Assembly (NCBI GenBank): GCA_964035545.1
Contig: OZ037769.1
Location: forward strand, 4,057,929-4,121,928
Length of the DNA stretch: 64,000 nt
Direction of reading: 5' to 3'
From: Bugula neritina
Lineage: Eukaryota; Bryozoa; Gymnolaemata; Cheilostomatida; Bugulidae
Under the pieces are notes generated by a model that was given only the letters and a program-made list of their open reading frames with translations, searched no databases and was not told the origin of the DNA. Shown here piece by piece: positions 42,554 through 52,345 of this stretch; the stretch's first letter is position 1; each line of letters begins with the position of its first letter. The position numbers and the translations under genes are program-made.

Positions 42554-45226
42554 TTATTTTTTACATCTTTTAGGAAGGAAGGGCCTTTGTGTGATTCGGC
42601 CACCAGGACATCCTCTATCTATAGCGTTCCTCATCGTAACCTGGATTCCTATTGAGAGATCGCACCCTGCTTTTTGTGTTTTCTTCAAACAATTGTTCAC
42701 CCTCCTCTTTGTTCTGGAACCACTATAGCGAACACCGATCATAAATTAAAATAAACTGTTCAATCTTTTCTATGTACTATAAACAAAAAAAGTTTATACA
42801 GTTATAAAGTTTTTGCGCCCTCTAAAATTCGAACCACATTCCTAGCATACTAATTAATTGAGGTCACTGAGTGCTCTCAACACTATACATGCCCTAGCTC
42901 TTTAGAATTCTACAGGCCTCTCTACTACCCTTTTAGTTTTTAGGCTTCCCTAGCCTCTCAAATCTGTCTGGGTATACTACTACTACTGCTGCTGCTACTA
43001 CTACTGCTGCTACTGCTGCTACTGCTATTGCTTCTACTACTACTATTACTACACTTCACCAAAGGCCAAGATATTTGATAAAACCTTTGCCTCCACTTGG
43101 GTTCGAGCCCGAGGCCTCTAGCTTGTAAGCAGGCAGGCTACTATTACACCACATTATAGGCCACTGGGTTAACTTAACATTACAACAGTCTAAAAAATAC
43201 TTACCATTTTAACCTGATGCTTGTTGGAGTTCGCACGAAGGCTTCAAATATGCAGGTCGGCACGCCATTGCATCCTAGACAAAACAAAATTCTGTCCGGT
43301 TAAACGGCTGAATTAAAACTAAATCAACAGCTACTGATTTAAAAAAACGTTGCGAAATTTAAACTAAAGTTATTTTCTTCTTGAGCAATTTTACTAGATT
43401 TTATATGTATATATGTTGTTACCACATATTTTAGAAAAAGAATTAAAATTGGCACAAAAAGTTTTTAATGTATTTTCTGTGGCAGTATAGTTTAATAAGT
43501 GTGAAAAAGCCAATAGTGAAGGAGACAACTTCCAAGAGAAGTGGTAATTTGATATATTGCTTACTTGGCCTGTTTGCAATAAAGTTGATTTGACGCGGGC
43601 AGTTTCTATCAAAGATCGTGTATACTCTGAAAGCTTGAAATGCCCATTTAACAGGATCAAAGACGGTACATTTTGTATTTGCAAGTCTGTTGAATTTTCT
43701 TGCTCTAAAAATTTATATATAAATTATACACACATAATGGAATAATCGATTTAATAAGTTCATTTTAGGGTTTTACCCTCAAAATCAAATGTTTTCAATT
43801 CGCCTCAATTATAATTTATAACCCCTATTTAAATAATCAATAAACTTAAAAATGGTCGAGTAGCTAAAAAAAACTAGAAAAAAAATTGCGTTGCTTTATA
43901 CCATGATGCATAATACCAACTCTTGAAGATACCTCAGAACAAGGCTTGACTAAGTTTTTAGTTAAAAGTTTATTTTTCTAGATGAAAGCAGTTTGAAAAT
44001 TACCTCTGACAGGATGCTAGTGTTCCTATCTCGGCATATTTCTCAAATTTGCAAAAATTGTCTTCCACTGACTTAGTGCAATCTGAAATTATAGACGAAT
44101 AAGATAAAGCATACAACTGATCACATTACAAGCCAAATAGCTTTAATAGAGGTTGGTTTTTAGCTGAATATGCAACTATATAATCATCACTTTACTAGTC
44201 TAAATACTTTAACAACAAGCTAGTCTACGAAAAAGTTTTTAAAATAAAATAGTCTCTATAAATAATAATTGATTTTTAAAAAGTTACTGGTGCAGTGTGG
44301 AGTTATTATAGCTTATTTCTTGTATTAAATTTTTAAATATTTGAACTGGTGAAATTTTATACAAATATACAATCTTACCAAAGTATAATGCAGGTTTGTT
44401 GAATCATTTATTCATGTTACATGTTGTTTAATATAATATTTAGCATAATTGACAAAGAAAAACTTTGTTGTCTCCTTAAAGAGAAATTAATAAGCAAAAG
44501 TTAATTGAAGATAAACTTATAAGATTTTATAAAAATTGCAAAGGCTTACCTTCGCCTGGAGGTATAGCCTGAGTGGTTGTGGTAGATGTAGAAGAAGAAG
44601 ACGAAGTTGAACTGGTAGGAAGCGCTGGCAGCACTGGCAGCCCCGGAAACACAAACTGAGATCTTGAAAGTCCTACAATAAATATACTTATAAATGGGAT
44701 ATTTATATAGTGACTTATTTTTATTCTCTTTTTGTTTAATGCAGCAACTTCTTATTTTAGTGTAAAAAACTTGATTGCAAGCAAACCTGTTAAGCATTAA
44801 ACTACAGGACTACTGCAGAATTAAAGTCTTGACATTACAGTTGGGTTGAATATTTTTTGCAAATAATCCACTTACCTAGTAAGGAACAGACAACCAAGAC
44901 AGCCAGGACTTTTTGGTGTGCCACTGAAAGATACAAAAGTATGCTAAGTAAAATTTTAGCTTCTCAACTTTGTTGCTTTTTATTAAAATTTAAACATTTT
45001 TCTTCTTTGCTTTACAAACATTTAAACTTTACAAACGCAAAACCAATGCTTCATATTGCACTTTTCAAATTGCAAATTAAATAAGCAAAAATTAATATTT
45101 AAAATACAAAATACCAAATATATTAGTCCATAGTGTAAACAATGCACATCCTATTGCTTTCTGGTAGATTTAATGATCATATTATTAAAACACAATCTGG
45201 TTAAATATCACTTTTTAAAACTTACT
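42554..45226 (-). CDS. Secreted 12-cysteine protein, paralogue 2 with Ser/Thr-rich linker (unknown family)
   Basis: The start codon is split: A at 45226 (end of the 5' exon) joins TG at 44923. Coding exons: 45226, 44923-44876, 44672-44550, 44082-44004, 43704-43565, 43274-43205, 42722-42554; 630 nt, 209 residues. Signal peptide MAHQKVLAVLVVCSLL. Residues 18-57 form a Pro/Ser/Thr-rich, mucin-like linker with a run of Ser and Thr; the matching exon of gene 1 is only 45 nt. The 12 Cys are at 59, 68, 82, 96, 119, 132, 138, 154, 165, 174, 192 and 207. The first five have exactly gene 1's spacing (9, 14, 14, 23), and all intron phases agree. Shared motifs are FCKF, RAR, DPVK, NC and CP. The C-terminus is basic (RPFLPKRCKK). 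Function unknown. Confidence 0.82.
42800..42880 (-). repeat. Degenerate tRNA-like/SINE fragment
   Basis: On the minus strand it has a B-box-like GGTTCGAATTTTAGAGGG preceded by GAGCACTCAGTGACCTC. It lies in intron 6 of 12-Cys gene 2. Confidence 0.35.
42974..43050. repeat. (TAC/TGC)n trinucleotide microsatellite
   Basis: ACTACTACTGCTGCTGCTAC-type run. It lies downstream, in the sense of the minus strand, of the SINE copy at 43087-43170 in intron 6 of gene 2. Confidence 0.9.
43087..43170 (-). repeat. tRNA-derived SINE-like copy in gene 2 intron 6
   Basis: Minus strand begins AACCCAGTGGCC, then TGGTGTAATAGTAGCC and B-box GGGCTCGAACCC. It sits in the intron equivalent to the one carrying the copy at 39703-39780, in the same sense orientation. 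Confidence 0.6.
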
Positions 45227-45299
45227 CTTGGTGGCAGATAATCCTGTTATTTTGGCAGCTGAGTGATAAGAACTGAATGTTAGGGAGGAGTCACGTCTG

Positions 45300-45306
45300 T
45301 TTTATA
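45300..45306 (-). promoter_or_regulatory. TATA box of 12-Cys gene 2
   Basis: TATAAAA on the minus strand, about 75 bp before the 5' exon donor (AAGA^GTAAGT, exon end 45226). It implies a 5' exon of roughly 45-50 nt, entirely untranslated except for the A of the start codon. Confidence 0.65.
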
Positions 45307-45710
45307 TTCCAACATTGAATACGTATAAATCAGTCTTAAAGGGGGGCTGATTATCTGCAATCTGTTTTAATGTTCTTCTTCAAAAGTAATCTGTGTGCTT
45401 TACGATGCTATTGGTGGAGTTATTTAACGGTGTATCTAGTTTGAATTTTTATACCTAATCTTAGCTTCCAACCTATACTACATTAAATTAGTCTATAGTA
45501 CAAGGATGGTTGGCTTAATAGTCTCTTAGATTGCTGATAATTTTGTTTTGTGTGAACTCAGTCTAATAATAATTAGATTACTTGCTCATCAACTTACTTT
45601 TCTCATATTTTCAAAAGCAGATGTTAATTAGAAACATTAGTTATACAGTATTTTTTTAAAAAGAAAGTAATTTACTGATGAAGCTTTATTGCACTGCATA
45701 TAGTATACTT

Positions 45711-45769
45711 ATGCAATTTTATAGTCGCAATCTCGGTGAGAAACCCCTGATGAAAAAGGTTTTTGTTAT
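45711..45769 (-). repeat. Fragment of SINE family B
   Basis: ATTTTATAGTCGCAATCTCG followed by GGTGAGAAACCCCTGATGAA and GGTTTTTGTTA matches the start of the 61850-62046 copy (TTTATAGTCGACATCCCTGC...). Confidence 0.55.
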
Positions 45770-48328
45770 AGTATAACATAAAACATTTTTAAGTTGATTC
45801 AAATAAAATAGTCCTAGTTATATGCAGTTATAACATCTTCAGAAAGTTTAGTTTTTATTGTTTTTGGCTAAATTATTCACTTGATGCATGTGCTAAAACT
45901 CATAAAAACAACATGCAAAACAAAAACATATTATCATCACTATACAGCTGTTAAAACTACTCACAACAAAATAAACATGAAAACTGTTGAGAAGTCAAAT
46001 CATAGGTACTTATGCATGGTAGCATAGTTGAGAGTATTTTTATTTTAACAAATGAAACAAATGATTTAACTTTTAGTTGGCGATAACTCTGATTTCCTTT
46101 ATTAAAAAATGCTTTACCTAATAATTGTAAGACACATATTCTATCCTCGAACACTACTGCATAAGGTCCAGATGAAATTTAACATACATATATTGGTACT
46201 TTCAAAATGTGAAAAAATATTTGACAAGCATTATTCTAGGTGTTATCTGAAAAGATCATAAAACTGTTTAGATATTTCTTTTGGAATATTCTATTTTATA
46301 CTCATGTTACTCAAAGTGAAGGTTTAGGACTTTCGAAATTTGAACATCATATTATTTTTTATTTTTGAGTTGTAGAATATAATCTGCATTTTTGCAGGTT
46401 AGAAGAGATTTTCTGCTCATGAACGATTTGTTTAAATTGAGTTGTTTTTGTTAATTGTAAGAGCATTAATTTTTTGATTCAAAGTTTTCCCTGCTAACCA
46501 AAATGAATAGCTGAATTCTTTTGTAATAAGCGATTGGCTAATACACTTATAATACGTTGGAGTCAATTGTTACAGGGAGACATTTGACAAACAGCTAGTA
46601 CTAAAGCTGTTGCTATTGAGTTCAGTAATCACACAAAAGAATAAGTAATAAAATTATACCAAGCATAAAAGCTTAAGAAATCTTAACAGACGATGATTCA
46701 ATTATCAAGATAAAAAACAGCTGAAGTATATGACGTGTAATGCATTTTGACCAGCTTTTGACAAACAATTCAACAATTAGAAAAACAATGAACAGACGTC
46801 TAAAAATATTAAGGAGTTGATTATACTTTTTCAATTTTGAACAGCAGTTCTACAAATAAAAAAATTATAGACTATGTGCCCACAGCCAATATCTCGAATT
46901 AAGTACAAGGCTATATAAGCAAATTAAAATATCCATAGTGAACTGTGCAATATAGAATGGGATAGTTGGGTACTTCATAGAGTAAACAAAAAAATAATTT
47001 ATGACGCTGGTGAACAAAATTAATATCCCGCACAGAACTTTTAAATCCAAAGCTCTAATCTTGTATAAGAATAGGCATCTCCTGTCTAGCTAAGGGGTGT
47101 TTAGCACTAACTAACTAATCAATCAAGCGTGCAGATAAAACTCTTATTCTACTCAAGTTTCATAATCTACAGCTTGAAGCCTGTCAAGGATTAGGTTTCA
47201 GACTAAATTTATAGCAAATATAATCTGTTTAAGTTTCCCATTAATGTACATTAATCCGTCTTGTGACCGCATATATATGTATGTATTGCCATCTCCATAC
47301 TCATGGAAGGTACATGTACAATGCACATGCTAGCACGGAAATCATATTCAATGGCTAGATAATTAAAAATAAATTCCATGTGAAATCTTGTTTGAGTATA
47401 GACACATATGAAATTCTCATGCTAAGAAGTTGGCTTATGTTCACTGCTATTATACCAGCCCACATGTAAATCTTATCACAGGAAATTATTAAGATAATCC
47501 TAATGTGAATATTTGGGGCCGAGCTGCTTGTGTAACAAAAGCGGCAAAGAAGGTGTGGCCATCTGTGAAGCATTTGTAACAGTCTATTAATTATGTAACT
47601 ACAGTACACTATTTTATGATTTCACAATTTTACAATACTATAACAATTTGCTATAATATAAGGATTTAGCACTTACTTTTATTTTATTTTTTAACTCTGC
47701 TTTCAAGAAATAGTAAATTATTCTGTAAGTCGGAAAGACCAGTTTAATTGTTACTTATATGCTTCTTTTCCTATAACTACTACCATGCTACACACTGCTA
47801 ACCGCATAAAATATTCTTCATGGTAAATTATAGATTCAATTATGTAACAAATACTGGGCTAATTAAAATTATATGTTTGCCAATAAAATTAGTTTTCACA
47901 GTTTTGGCTACTTATAGATCTTAAGTTTTCAGAATAAAATTGATACCTATCTGGTTATAGCGCTGCCGATGTCAGAATATAAACCGATACCAATTCTTAT
48001 GCTGTGACTGTGAGACATATTAGCCGCTCTCTCCCCATGCTTTGCACTTACTGTGAAGCTAATCAAACTTGTATTGTTGACAGCCATTAGTTGGTTTACA
48101 TACCATAATTTTGCAACGAGTTTAAGTTATAAGTAGGTAAAAGTGAAAATTAAACTCGATTTCGTAAATCTAAAACTCTTTTATGTAAACCATCTAGAGA
48201 AAAAAAAACAGAAAATTGACTCATCCAAATATAGGCAACTCCAAATTATTAACAAACAAAACTAAGCTACTCCTTGCTGCTATATATGTTATTTAATTGG
48301 TATTAATCTGATTAGTGTAGTGGTGAGT

Positions 48329-48412
48329 TTACCCACGGCGGTCCCCTTGGTGAAATGGCTAGCACACTTGCTTGCAAGCCAGAGGTCTGAGGTTCGAATC
48401 TCAGTGGGGGTA
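48329..48412 (+). repeat. tRNA-derived SINE-like copy (family A), best preserved
   Basis: Starts GTTTACCCACGG. It has A-box-like TGGTGAAATGGCTAGC, a loop-like CTTGCAA and T-arm-like CTGAGGTTCGAATCTCAG, and ends GTGGGGGT. The acceptor and T-arm pairing are off-register for a true tRNA, so I call it a SINE head or pseudo-tRNA. Confidence 0.6.
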
Positions 48413-50209
48413 ATTATTTTTCAAGTTTAGCATTAAAAATGGTACCAGCTAGGGCATGAATATATAGTCTAAATTTAGCCATAGCAATTTAAATGAGCAC
48501 TTTAATATTGTAACTCAGCTTATAATGGTAGAGTGGTAAACAATATCAAAACTCCATCAAATGTAAAAGTTATTTATATAGCTGTAAAACCCATGGCCCT
48601 AAGTGTCTCTCAATAAACAATAGATGTCTAACTTAAGCTTATTAGATCAAAGAAAAAGTATTTTCATTGTGTAAAGTCATGCTTCATTATTTTACTTATA
48701 TATACAACTTTTTGAAAAAATATTGAAAAACCATGCACCAGTGGCCCGAATATCTTTTTAATTGGATAATTGCTGCTTCAAACTGCGACCTATGCTAATC
48801 CAGTTATATGATAAATACATAGTTACATGCCTGGTTACTTATTCTACTACCTATACTGTTCCTTCAGTGTGTATCCATATTAAGAATGTAAGTTATTGAT
48901 GGTTTTCTATGATCTAATAAATCAACTATATTATCTACAACACAAATCTTGAAGGAATTTTTGTCCTAATCATGATATATAATATTTAAAAAAACCTAAA
49001 CTCTATAACTTTTTTTTAAATTGAAAGCTGATTTGATTTTCATAAGTATACGTAAAACATTTCTTAGTATTAAATTATTTGATTATAGCAGCAGCACTAA
49101 TAATGATATTAGAAATAGTGAAGATAATGAGGACACGAAGTATAAATTACATTCCTGCCTAATGGTGTGATCTACCAGTTGGCACAGATAATAAATCTCT
49201 GCTGCAACAAGTATTAGGCTAGATTATATTTTCAGTCTGGAAAGTTACTTTTTTTTCAATAAGTTAGGCTGTGCAATGCAGTTGGGTAATAAAACTCAGA
49301 TTTAACGAACTGGCTGGTGACAATTCTTCTGATCACATCTTAATTTCAGTTAACTTTTAAAGGCACTAATTCCGCCATAAAAAGCTGCATTAGTAATATC
49401 TTTATTTATAGTCTAACAGTTTAAATCTTGACTGCATTGCAATGCATAATTTTAAAACTGTAATTATTTGAAGGATAAAAAAATACTAAAACTGCAACTC
49501 TTAGCTAGACCGTAGACCTGTGGTTACATTCAGCTCCAGCTATTAGTTGCAAATTAAACTGATGAAATTATTGACAACCGGGTGTGACTAAAATGGGTGG
49601 CCACTCGGTGTCGCGGTATGTGACACCCATTTTAGTCATAAGAGGGGGTTTTGACTAAAATGAGTGTCGCGAACAATTTTCGTTTTATTTTCAGATTTTT
49701 AGACAGCTGTGACTGTTAAGATTATTGTTAAATAAAGCTTCAGTGGATAATGGACATTTCACAATCGTTTAAACCAAAAACATGAATAAATAATGATTAA
49801 ATTAAATTAATTTCAACAAAAAACAAACTCATCGAGAGTTATCTTTCCTCATCAAAAATTTAATTTTCACTTAATTTTACTGTTATCGTTATGATCATAG
49901 ACATGCTAACTTATGAAAACATATACTTTAAATTATTAAAAACGTTTTGAGCAATATTAACAAACAAAAATGTCTACAAAATGTGAAAATAAAACTAAAA
50001 ATATTTGCGACACCCATTTTAGTCCAGAATGACTAAAATGGGTGTCACAAGATTTTTTTATTTGCAATTAGCATTGAGGATAGATATTGTGATAAAACTG
50101 TGGGTTTGAATGTAGCTAGTTGCCTTGCATGCTTGTTGTGCAGAATAAGTCGTGAAATTGAGTGTAAGAGATGATAACTTTATTAGGTAGATAAGTAAGG
50201 TAGGTCTTC

Positions 50210-50258
50210 GTCCAGCGAGCTCCAGTAGTAGACTGAACTATACTGGAACTCGCTGGCT
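50210..50258. repeat. Inverted repeat
   Basis: CCAGCGAGCTCCAGTA (50212-50227) pairs with TACTGGAACTCGCTGG (50241-50256) with one mismatch and a 13-nt loop. Confidence 0.75.
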
Positions 50259-50296
50259 TTTATATATACGCTGGACAAAGACATTCCTTTGTTGCC

Positions 50297-50431
50297 GAGA
50301 TCGGAGACCCGAAATGCCGAATATCGGCATTTCGGGAGTCCGAAATGCCGAATTGGCATCTCGGCACTTCGGTAGTCCGATATGCCGATTCTCGGCACAT
50401 CGGTGTTTCGGAGGACCGAAGTGCCGATCTC
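50297..50431. repeat. Array of nested hairpins (CCGAAATGCCGA / TCGGCATTTCGG)
   Basis: The ends GAGATCGG and CCGATCTC are complementary. Inside, some ten alternating-orientation copies of a 10-12 bp motif occur, including a perfect 13-bp stem with a 3-nt loop at 50308-50336. GC content is far above the surroundings. Short reading frames on both strands here are by-products of the palindrome. Confidence 0.8.
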
Positions 50432-50905
50432 AACAATCAAGGACACACACACACAACATAAATCTACCACAATATAATTTTACACTTGACATCATTAAAC
50501 TGCTTTTGCATTTTTACACTAACTTAGCTAATTAAAAAGCTACGAAACTGCGTCATAGGATAAATAAGATTAAAGTCATTGTAAAAACCTTTGGGGTCAA
50601 AAACTAGGGGGTGTTGTGAAGAATTCAATACATGTATTTTAATTTAATTTCATAGTTATTTTTCAGTTTCTAGACATACTGACTAATGAACCATATACTT
50701 TAAACTAGTAAAAATACTGAGAGCAATATTAACAAACAAAAATGTCTACAAAATGTGAAAATGAAACTAAAAGTATTCGCGACACCCATTTTAGTCAAAA
50801 CACCCACGAATGACTAAAATGGGTGTCACTGTGACTTTTGCTTTATTTTTAGCTTTCTGGGCGGTTTTGGATACTATAAATTATGTCATGTCATTTTAGT
50901 CACAC

Positions 50906-52345
50906 CCTATTTTCTAGTATGCAATAAGCCAGCTACTGTACTCAGTACATAAGATAAAATCAACATGCAGTATGCCAGCAACAAGTTTACTTTCGTGCTC
51001 ATTGATGAGTTGTGATAAAATGGTAACATAAAAATCTGTCTCACCAACCAATACATAAAACCAATCTGAGAAATATGTTATATTATTCTTTGTTTCAGAT
51101 TAAGTTGCTATATAATCTCACTATCATAACATTAGCTACAGCTAGTCTTAGATATTATGACTTATTGACAGGAAAAAATGATAAGGTTTCATTTATAATC
51201 TATAAACTAAAGCTACTTTGCTTATCAACTCAAATAAAATAAGCTGATCTATTATTTATTTACCGAGTTTAAATAAGTTGATATTTGATATGACTTGATA
51301 GTAGAGTAAGCCCTAGAAATATCTCAAAATCTGATTAAATTTACAATGCTAGATTTATGCAAACAATATTGACTGTAGTGTAAACATCTTAACCGTACCA
51401 CATGAATATAAACTACCTTACTGTGTATTGAATTTTTTCGAAGCTTGGGTTTTTGTTTTTCAGTTTATTTCATTTATTTTTTTCTGTTGCAAATTGATTA
51501 GTAGACAATGTGAAACCAGAAAAAAGCAAACGAGATCTGCATTGCACAAGTTATCTCAATTAAAACATAGCTATAGTTTATGTTTTCAATTTGCACTCCG
51601 CACTTCAAGCTACATTATAGCAAAGTGGTGGATATATTATATATTTTAAGTTTTTAGATTTCTTTTACTAAACTGTGACTGTATACAGAAAGTCTAATTG
51701 GGTTTAAAACTTTTAAAGCTGCAACATAAAAGATATAGCATATTTGTATTGTAAAATATTTCTTTAGGCTCAAAATTTAAAATCGTACACTAAGTATGTA
51801 GATGTCAAAAGTAGCAAGTGAAGATCTTTGAGCAACATGTAAAAAGTGAAAATCGCTGAGCAACGTAGAAAAAGTGAAAATCGTTGAGCAACATATAACA
51901 AGTGCAATTGCTATATAACATAACTGATGAGCAGTCGGAATATTTATTAGTAATAATTAAAATACGTAACGCTGTGCATTAAGCATGCTAATTTTGACCT
52001 GCACTATTGCAGTAGATCATCATCTGATTAAATAATAATAAAGATCAAACAAAATTAAACAATGGCATTGAATAGAATAAAGAGGCATAAAAAAAATGTC
52101 GGTGTTTTGTGTTAGCACTAGAAATTATGCATTTCAAGTATGTTTTTATGTGCATCTGGTAAATTTACAGCTGATGAGGCTGTGATAAGGCTAACAGGTT
52201 ATAGTCTAAAGTATAAATATAAGTTGAAATCAAAGCTTCCATTTGCTATAGTTGAGCCTTCAGTGATATAGCAATACGCATGCATTTTTAAAAAATATAG
52301 TATAATCAACAACAACTGAGAGCCAAAATTGACCAGCTCTGTAAT
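50906..52345. other. Intergenic, 3' flank of orphan gene
   Basis: AT-rich. Contains a small tandem repeat near 51820-51905 (units GTGAAAATCGYTGAGCAACR). No exon seen. Confidence 0.55.

Larger units (their letters stand above)
45307..49585. other. Gene-poor intergenic region
   Basis: No exon convincingly supported on either strand. It contains a SINE-B fragment (45711-45769) and a SINE-A-like copy (48329-48412). Confidence 0.55.
50134..50437 (-). mobile_element. Candidate solo LTR inserted in a TIR element
   Basis: Ends TGTTG...CAACA. Read on the minus strand it has a GC-rich U3-like hairpin array, then TATATATAAAAG (50268-50257), then AATAAA (50184-50179) about 75 bp later: the order of an LTR (U3, TATA, R, polyA signal, U5). 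No clear 5-bp target duplication is visible, so the call is tentative. Confidence 0.4.
49586..50905. mobile_element. Cluster of nested non-autonomous TIR elements
   Basis: The terminal motif GACTAAAATGGGTGTCRC and its complement recur: 49586 (+), 49622-49637 (-), 49653-49670 (+), 50007-50024 (-), 50031-50048 (+), 50779-50796 (-), 50812-50829 (+) and about 50893 (-). Candidate units are 49653-50024 (372 bp) and 50031-50796. Both end with the same internal block (ATATACTTTAAA... AACAAACAAAAATGTCTACA ... AATGTGAAAAT) before the right TIR. No transposase frame is seen, so these are MITE-like. Confidence 0.7.

Noticed and set aside
48329-48412. Possible true tRNA gene
   Set aside because: T-arm and acceptor pairings are out of register and related degenerate copies exist nearby, so a SINE head is more likely.
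50183-50535. Overlapping frames on both strands containing GISDYRSAEMP and FGSPICRF-like repeats
   Set aside because: A palindromic array yields open frames on both strands; explained by the hairpin repeat.
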